Assembly (NCBI RefSeq): GCF_011040495.1
Contig: NZ_CP049041.1
Location: 62,001-126,000 of the forward strand
Origin: Pseudohalocynthiibacter aestuariivivens
Lineage (GTDB): Bacteria; Pseudomonadota; Alphaproteobacteria; Rhodobacterales; Rhodobacteraceae
Reading direction: 5' to 3'
DNA: 64,000 nucleotides
Under the pieces are notes generated by a model. It was not told the DNA's origin, ran no database searches, and saw only the letters and a program-made list of their open reading frames with translations. Below are positions 60,767-64,000 of the stretch, one piece after another. How positions within the stretch are numbered: position 1 is the stretch's first letter; each line of letters opens with the position of its first letter. The position numbers and the translations under genes were made by a program.

Positions 60767-61564
60767 ATGGCACATACTTTGGAATTCTCAGGCGTAGACA
60801 AGATTTACGAGACTTCAAGCGGCCCGATCCACGCGCTGAAAAATATCGACCTCAAAGTTGAATCCGGCGAATTCATCGCGATCGTTGGCCCCAGCGGCTG
60901 TGGCAAGAGCACGCTTTTGTCACTCGCGTCGGGGCTGGAGTTTCCAGACAGGGGTGACGTTACGCTTTCCGGCAAGCGGATTGAAAGGCCGGTCACCGAT
61001 GTCGGCATCGTCTTTCAGTCCGATGTTTTGCTGGATTGGCGGCGGGTACTTGATAACGTCGTTATCCAGGCGGAAATGCGCGGCCTTGACCGTGAAGAAT
61101 ACGGGCAAAAGTCAAGGCAACTGCTCGCCAATGTCGGGCTTGCCGGTTTCGAGAAAAAGTATCCCTATGAACTGTCCGGCGGCATGCGCCAGCGCGTTTC
61201 GATTTGCCGCGCACTGGTGCACAATCCGCCACTTTTGCTGATGGACGAGCCATTCGGCGCACTCGACGCTCTCACCCGAGAGCAGATGGTCGTCGATCTG
61301 CATGACATCTGGCAAAAGTCGCGCAAGAGCGTCCTGTTCGTTACCCACGACATACAAGAGGCGATTATCCTGGCTGACAGGGTCATCGTCATGACGCCGC
61401 GCCCAGGCTGTATCGCAGAGATACTGGACGTGGATCTACCGCACCCGCGGACCCCGGAAATCATGCAAACCAAACGGTTTATCGAACTGGCTCAATACGT
61501 CCGGCACGTGTTCGAAGAGCATGGCGTGCTGAAAAAATATCAACAGAAGGAGGAAGTACTATGA
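60767..61564 (+). CDS. ABC importer ATPase
   Basis: The protein has 265 residues. Walker A is GPSGCGKST (41-49), the Q-loop VFQSDVLLDWRRVLDN, the signature LSGGMRQRVSICRAL, Walker B LLLMDEPFGALDAL, and the H-loop FVTHDIQEAI. This is an NrtD/SsuB-type nitrate/sulfonate/taurine importer ATPase. It energises the permease encoded just upstream. Its stop overlaps the binding-protein ATG (ATGA). Confidence 0.95.
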   Translation: MAHTLEFSGVDKIYETSSGPIHALKNIDLKVESGEFIAIVGPSGCGKSTLLSLASGLEFPDRGDVTLSGKRIERPVTDVGIVFQSDVLLDWRRVLDNVVIQAEMRGLDREEYGQKSRQLLANVGLAGFEKKYPYELSGGMRQRVSICRALVHNPPLLLMDEPFGALDALTREQMVVDLHDIWQKSRKSVLFVTHDIQEAIILADRVIVMTPRPGCIAEILDVDLPHPRTPEIMQTKRFIELAQYVRHVFEEHGVLKKYQQKEEVL

Positions 61565-62568
61565 AATTTACAAGAAGAAAGATGCTGGGAGTCACCGGCT
61601 CGTTATTTGGCGGCGCTCTTGCCGGCGGCATCATGCCAGCCTGGGCGCAGGATCTGACCAAAGTCACCGTACGACTCGCCTTTTCCTACAATGGCCACCG
61701 TTCTCCCTATCTCCTCGGCGTCGACAAGGGGTTCTACCAGGAAGAAGGCCTGGAAGTGGAAGTCCTCGAGGGCAAGGGCGTCACCTCTTCCATGCAACTG
61801 GTTGCAAACGGTGACGATACCTTCAATATCGTTGATCCACCCTCTCTGATGCTGGGCGTGGCGCAAGGCATGCCGCTTCGCCAGGTGGCGCAGCTCTACC
61901 AGATCAGCCCCAACGCCCTGATCAGTTGGAAAGAGCACAACATCAAGGGGCCCGCCGATCTGGTCGGCAAGACGATCACCAGCCTGCAGGGCGATACGAC
62001 AACAACCATGTTGTACGCTCTGCTTGCCAAGAATGGCATCAACCGCAATGACCTGAACATCGTTGCCGCCGATGGCGGGACGCGCAACCAGACCTTCCTT
62101 GGTAAGCGCGCCGAGGCTGTCACCGGCTTCTACAACGATTCCTACATGGGGTTCCGTGACGCAACCGAGGACAATGTCGACTACTTCCTCTATTCCAGTT
62201 TTGGCGTTGACACGATGGGTGACGGGATCGCGGCACACACCGACACGATCGAAAACTCGCCAGAGGTTGTTGCGGGGTTTGTCCGGGCCACTCTCAAGTC
62301 ATATGACTATGCTTTGGAACATCCCGAGGAGGCGATTGAATCTCTCGTAAGCCGCGCATCAAGTCGCAAGGCTGACGTGGAGATTCTGAAGCTGCAAGCA
62401 ACGGCGAGCCTTCTCGAGGGCACGAATGGAACTGAAAAAGGCGTTGGCTATTCATCCAAGGAACGCTGGGAAAACGCTCAGGCGCTTATGAATGAGTTCG
62501 GTGGATTGAATCAGACCGTTGACGATGTTTCGGTCTACTACACCAATGAGTTTCTGCCCGAAGCATAG
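61561..62568 (+). CDS. NMT1/THI5-like periplasmic substrate-binding protein
   Basis: The protein has 335 residues. The N-terminus MKFTRRKMLGVTGSLFGGALAGGIMPAWAQ, with RRKM plus a hydrophobic stretch, suggests Tat export cleaved at AWA-Q. The binding domain reads VRLAFSYNGHRSPYLLGVDKGFYQEEGLEVEVLEGKGVTSSMQLVANGDDTFNIVDPPSLMLGVAQGMPL, the NMT1/THI5 fold that binds pyrimidine, sulfonate or aromatic ligands. It defines the uptake specificity of the operon, but the ligand cannot be read from sequence. Confidence 0.92.
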   Translation: MKFTRRKMLGVTGSLFGGALAGGIMPAWAQDLTKVTVRLAFSYNGHRSPYLLGVDKGFYQEEGLEVEVLEGKGVTSSMQLVANGDDTFNIVDPPSLMLGVAQGMPLRQVAQLYQISPNALISWKEHNIKGPADLVGKTITSLQGDTTTTMLYALLAKNGINRNDLNIVAADGGTRNQTFLGKRAEAVTGFYNDSYMGFRDATEDNVDYFLYSSFGVDTMGDGIAAHTDTIENSPEVVAGFVRATLKSYDYALEHPEEAIESLVSRASSRKADVEILKLQATASLLEGTNGTEKGVGYSSKERWENAQALMNEFGGLNQTVDDVSVYYTNEFLPEA

Positions 62569-62586
62569 TTAAAAAGGTCGCATTTC

Positions 62587-63174
62587 ATGTCGCAACCTCA
62601 TCCACAACGTTTGATCATCGGCATAAGCGGTGCTTCGGGCATTGTATACGGCGTGCGCGCTCTCAGAGTGCTGCGCGACCTTAATATCGAGACCCATCTC
62701 GTGATGACGCAATCGGCGCAGGTGACGCTTGCGCATGAAATGAAACTGAAGGTCAGCGAGGTCCATGGCCTCGCTGACAAAGTTTACAAGCCCGAAGACA
62801 TTGGAGCGGCGATCTCCAGTGGTTCGTTCAAAACGATGGGAATGCTGGTTGCGCCCTGTTCCATCCGAAGCCTCTCGGAAATCGCCAGCGGCGTCACCTC
62901 GGGGTTGCTGTCTCGTGCCGCCGATGTCGTCCTCAAAGAACGACGCAAATTGGTTTTGATGGTGCGTGAGACACCCTTGCATCTGGGCCACCTTCGCAGT
63001 TTGGAGCAAGTAGTGGAGATGGGGGCTATTGCAATGCCACCGGTCCCTGCCTTCTACGCCCGCCCGCAAAGTATCGACGAAATAGTTGATCACACCGTTG
63101 GTCGCGCATTGGATCTGTTTGGAATCAAAACGAAGATTGTTCGTCGCTGGGGAGAGGAAATTGGGCCAAAATAG
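62587..63174 (+). CDS. ubiX: UbiX-family flavin prenyltransferase
   Basis: The protein has 195 residues, 18 bases after the binding protein. The hallmarks are LIIGISGASGIVYGVRALRVL (FMN/DMAP site), SGSFKTMGMLVAPCSIRSLSEIASGVTSGLLSRAADVVLKERRKLVLMVRETPLHLGHL and the C-terminal DHTVGRALDLFGI. UbiX joins dimethylallyl phosphate to FMN to make prFMN for the UbiD enzyme at the start of the operon. A dedicated copy implies the decarboxylase needs more cofactor than the chromosomal enzyme supplies. It is full length. Confidence 0.95.
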   Translation: MSQPHPQRLIIGISGASGIVYGVRALRVLRDLNIETHLVMTQSAQVTLAHEMKLKVSEVHGLADKVYKPEDIGAAISSGSFKTMGMLVAPCSIRSLSEIASGVTSGLLSRAADVVLKERRKLVLMVRETPLHLGHLRSLEQVVEMGAIAMPPVPAFYARPQSIDEIVDHTVGRALDLFGIKTKIVRRWGEEIGPK

Positions 63175-63315
63175 TTTGATTGCAGTTATGTGGTTTGGAT
63201 TCAAAAAAATAATTCGAAAGTATCCGTTATCATTATGGTTCTGATGATGTGACCGCCCCTCGACGGCCTCGATGTGCCAAGGTGGGTCTGCGATGATCCA
63301 CAAAAAAGGACAATC

Positions 63316-63426
63316 ATGTCGGAGGTTATCACGGTAGGGCTCGATCTGGCGAAGAATGTATTTCAGGTGCATGGGGCCGATGGCACTGGCCGCGCCGTCC
63401 TGCGCATGAAGTTGCGGCGGGCTCAG
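63316..63426 (+). pseudogene. Truncated IS110-family transposase start
   Basis: The 37 codons MSEVITVGLDLAKNVFQVHGADGTGRAVLRMKLRRAQ are the intact N-terminus of an IS110/IS1111 transposase. At about 63427 the frame passes into a dnaX fragment. The leader upstream (63240-63315) is the element's left end. It belongs to a different subgroup from the IS110 at 28543. Confidence 0.75.
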
Positions 63427-63681
63427 GCCGAAGCCCTGCCCGAAGTGGACGAAGAATGGGACCCCTTCGAGGAGGACTGATCGCCGCCCTCCTCCTGCCC
63501 GCGCGTCAGCGAAGGCGGCAAGCCCACCATCGCCGCCACCCGTGACGCCGCCCGCCTCGCGCTCGAGGACGAGGCCAAGACACACCCCATGGTGCAGGCC
63601 GTCTTCTCCGCCTTCCCCGGCGCCAAGATCACCGGCATCCGGACCCCCGAGGAACAGCAGGCCGACACCTGCGCCGTGTAG
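63427..63681 (+). pseudogene. Shuffled fragments of a dnaX 3' end
   Basis: The first segment encodes AEALPEVDEEWDPFEED and a stop. After a 12-25 base junction a second, in the same frame, encodes SEGGKPTIAATRDAARLALEDEAKTHPMVQAVFSAFPGAKITGIRTPEE. In roseobacter DNA polymerase III gamma/tau subunits the second segment normally precedes the first. The order is therefore reversed here, and neither part has a promoter or start. This is chromosomal scrap. Confidence 0.55.
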
Positions 63682-63690
63682 CGAGATAAG

Positions 63691-63942
63691 GTAAGCGACG
63701 GCTGAGGCACACGTTGCTGTCCCCGGCGTTGGCTGCGATTTGATACCCATCTCATGATGGGGAGTGCGTTTCGCAATGGAGGCTCAGACTGCGTTTCTCA
63801 GATCGCTCGGCGTGGAGATTTTCGACAGCGGGCATCGGCGGTGGCCTGAGGCCGTGAAGGCGCGGGCCGTTGCAGAGACGCTGGAACCGGGCACGTCAGT
63901 CAACGCGGTGGCGGTGCGTTACGGGGTGAAGCCGAACCAGCG
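63691..63942 (+). mobile_element. Left part of an IS66-family element, cut at about 63942
   Basis: It starts with GTAAGCGACGGCTGAGGCAC, a typical IS66 end. The accessory gene tnpA begins at ATG 63777 (MEAQTAFLRSLGVEIFDSG..., KARAVAETLEPGTSVNAVAVRYGVKPNQ) and is interrupted by an IS6-like end right after PNQ. Confidence 0.7.
63777..63942 (+). pseudogene. IS66 TnpA-like ORF, interrupted
   Basis: This is the first 55 codons of an IS66 TnpA (transposase accessory, HTH in EAVKARAVAETLEPGTSVNAVAVRYGVKPNQ), broken by foreign DNA at its C-terminal half. It would not be functional. Confidence 0.6.
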
Positions 63943-64000
63943 GGATTGCCAACTTGTTTTCGCCTATTTGAGAGGAGCGAGACCTCTGCCTGTCAGGCGG
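63943..64000 (+). mobile_element. Start of a second IS6-like element (runs off the window)
   Basis: GGATTGCCAACTTGTTTT from 63943 shares 16 bases with the right terminal repeat of the IS6 copy at 53294-54101. The internal sequence after it differs, so it may be a related but distinct element. Confidence 0.55.

Noticed and set aside
62569-63750. A 393-residue minus-strand open frame covering ubiX and the scrap region
   Set aside because: It crosses ubiX, an IS110 remnant and dnaX fragments and has no family features.
1-64000. CRISPR arrays, tRNA or rRNA genes
   Set aside because: No regularly spaced repeats or tRNA/rRNA-like sequence were noticed on reading. A dedicated scan would be needed to exclude short ones.

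Overview
The window looks like part of a large conjugative repABC-type plasmid (or secondary replicon) from a marine Rhodobacterales (roseobacter-group) alphaproteobacterium. This is judged from the repABC operon, the VirB/VirD4 transfer genes, the run of small DUF families typical of roseobacter plasmids, high GC coding bias and fragments of a roseobacter-style dnaX gene. No rRNA, tRNA or CRISPR array was seen.

Layout. (1) 1-7.0 kb: the downstream half of a type IV secretion operon (virB5-8-9-10-11, two small genes, virB6), then a SEC-C protein. (2) 7.1-13.6 kb, minus strand: a three-gene cassette between the T4SS genes and virD4. It encodes a small acidic protein, a RecF/Rad50-like SMC ATPase with a CPxC hook, and a 1240-residue TPR / GreA-C-like / PIN protein. 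It is a predicted biological-conflict (anti-phage or anti-plasmid) system and the best candidate here for a little-described system. (3) 13.8-19.5 kb: virD4, relaxase and MobC-like genes, with a hairpin-rich leader that is the likely oriT. (4) 20-25.8 kb: accessory genes, including a GSU2403-type nucleotidyltransferase, DUF2493, and a divergent XRE + ImmA/IrrE versus DUF2188 + TIR cassette with a readable shared promoter/operator. (5) 25.9-39.5 kb: plasmid housekeeping and anti-restriction genes (DUF736, strawberry-notch helicase/methylase, ParB-like, DUF3768, ArdC). Most carry their own terminator and a look-alike leader. An IS110 element sits in this block. (6) 39.8-44.7 kb: a Fic protein and the repABC operon. 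Two identical 16-bp palindromes lie downstream of repC, and a readable antisense RNA lies between repB and repC. (7) 45-51.6 kb: resolvase, ParDE, tyrosine recombinase, and a complete TniA-TniB-TniQ transposon whose two ends can be drawn to the base. (8) 51.7-53.2 kb: DUF1403 and an orphan ScpB. (9) 53.3-64 kb: an IS6-type element, a TIGR02444-like gene, an IclR regulator, and an eight-gene operon (UbiD decarboxylase, DUF4392, Asp/Glu-racemase-like, PLP aminotransferase-like, ABC importer, UbiX). Next comes scrap DNA: an IS110 start, shuffled dnaX ends, and an IS66 gene cut by a second IS6-like end.

How the parts work together. Regions 1 and 3 would make the mating apparatus, relaxosome and coupling protein. 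Region 6 replicates and partitions the replicon, helped by ParDE and the resolvase. Region 5 probably protects and establishes incoming plasmid DNA. Regions 2 and 4 are defence or conflict cargo in gaps between transfer genes. Region 9 is metabolic cargo that probably takes up and processes a small carboxylated compound of unknown identity, controlled by IclR and bracketed by IS6-like ends.
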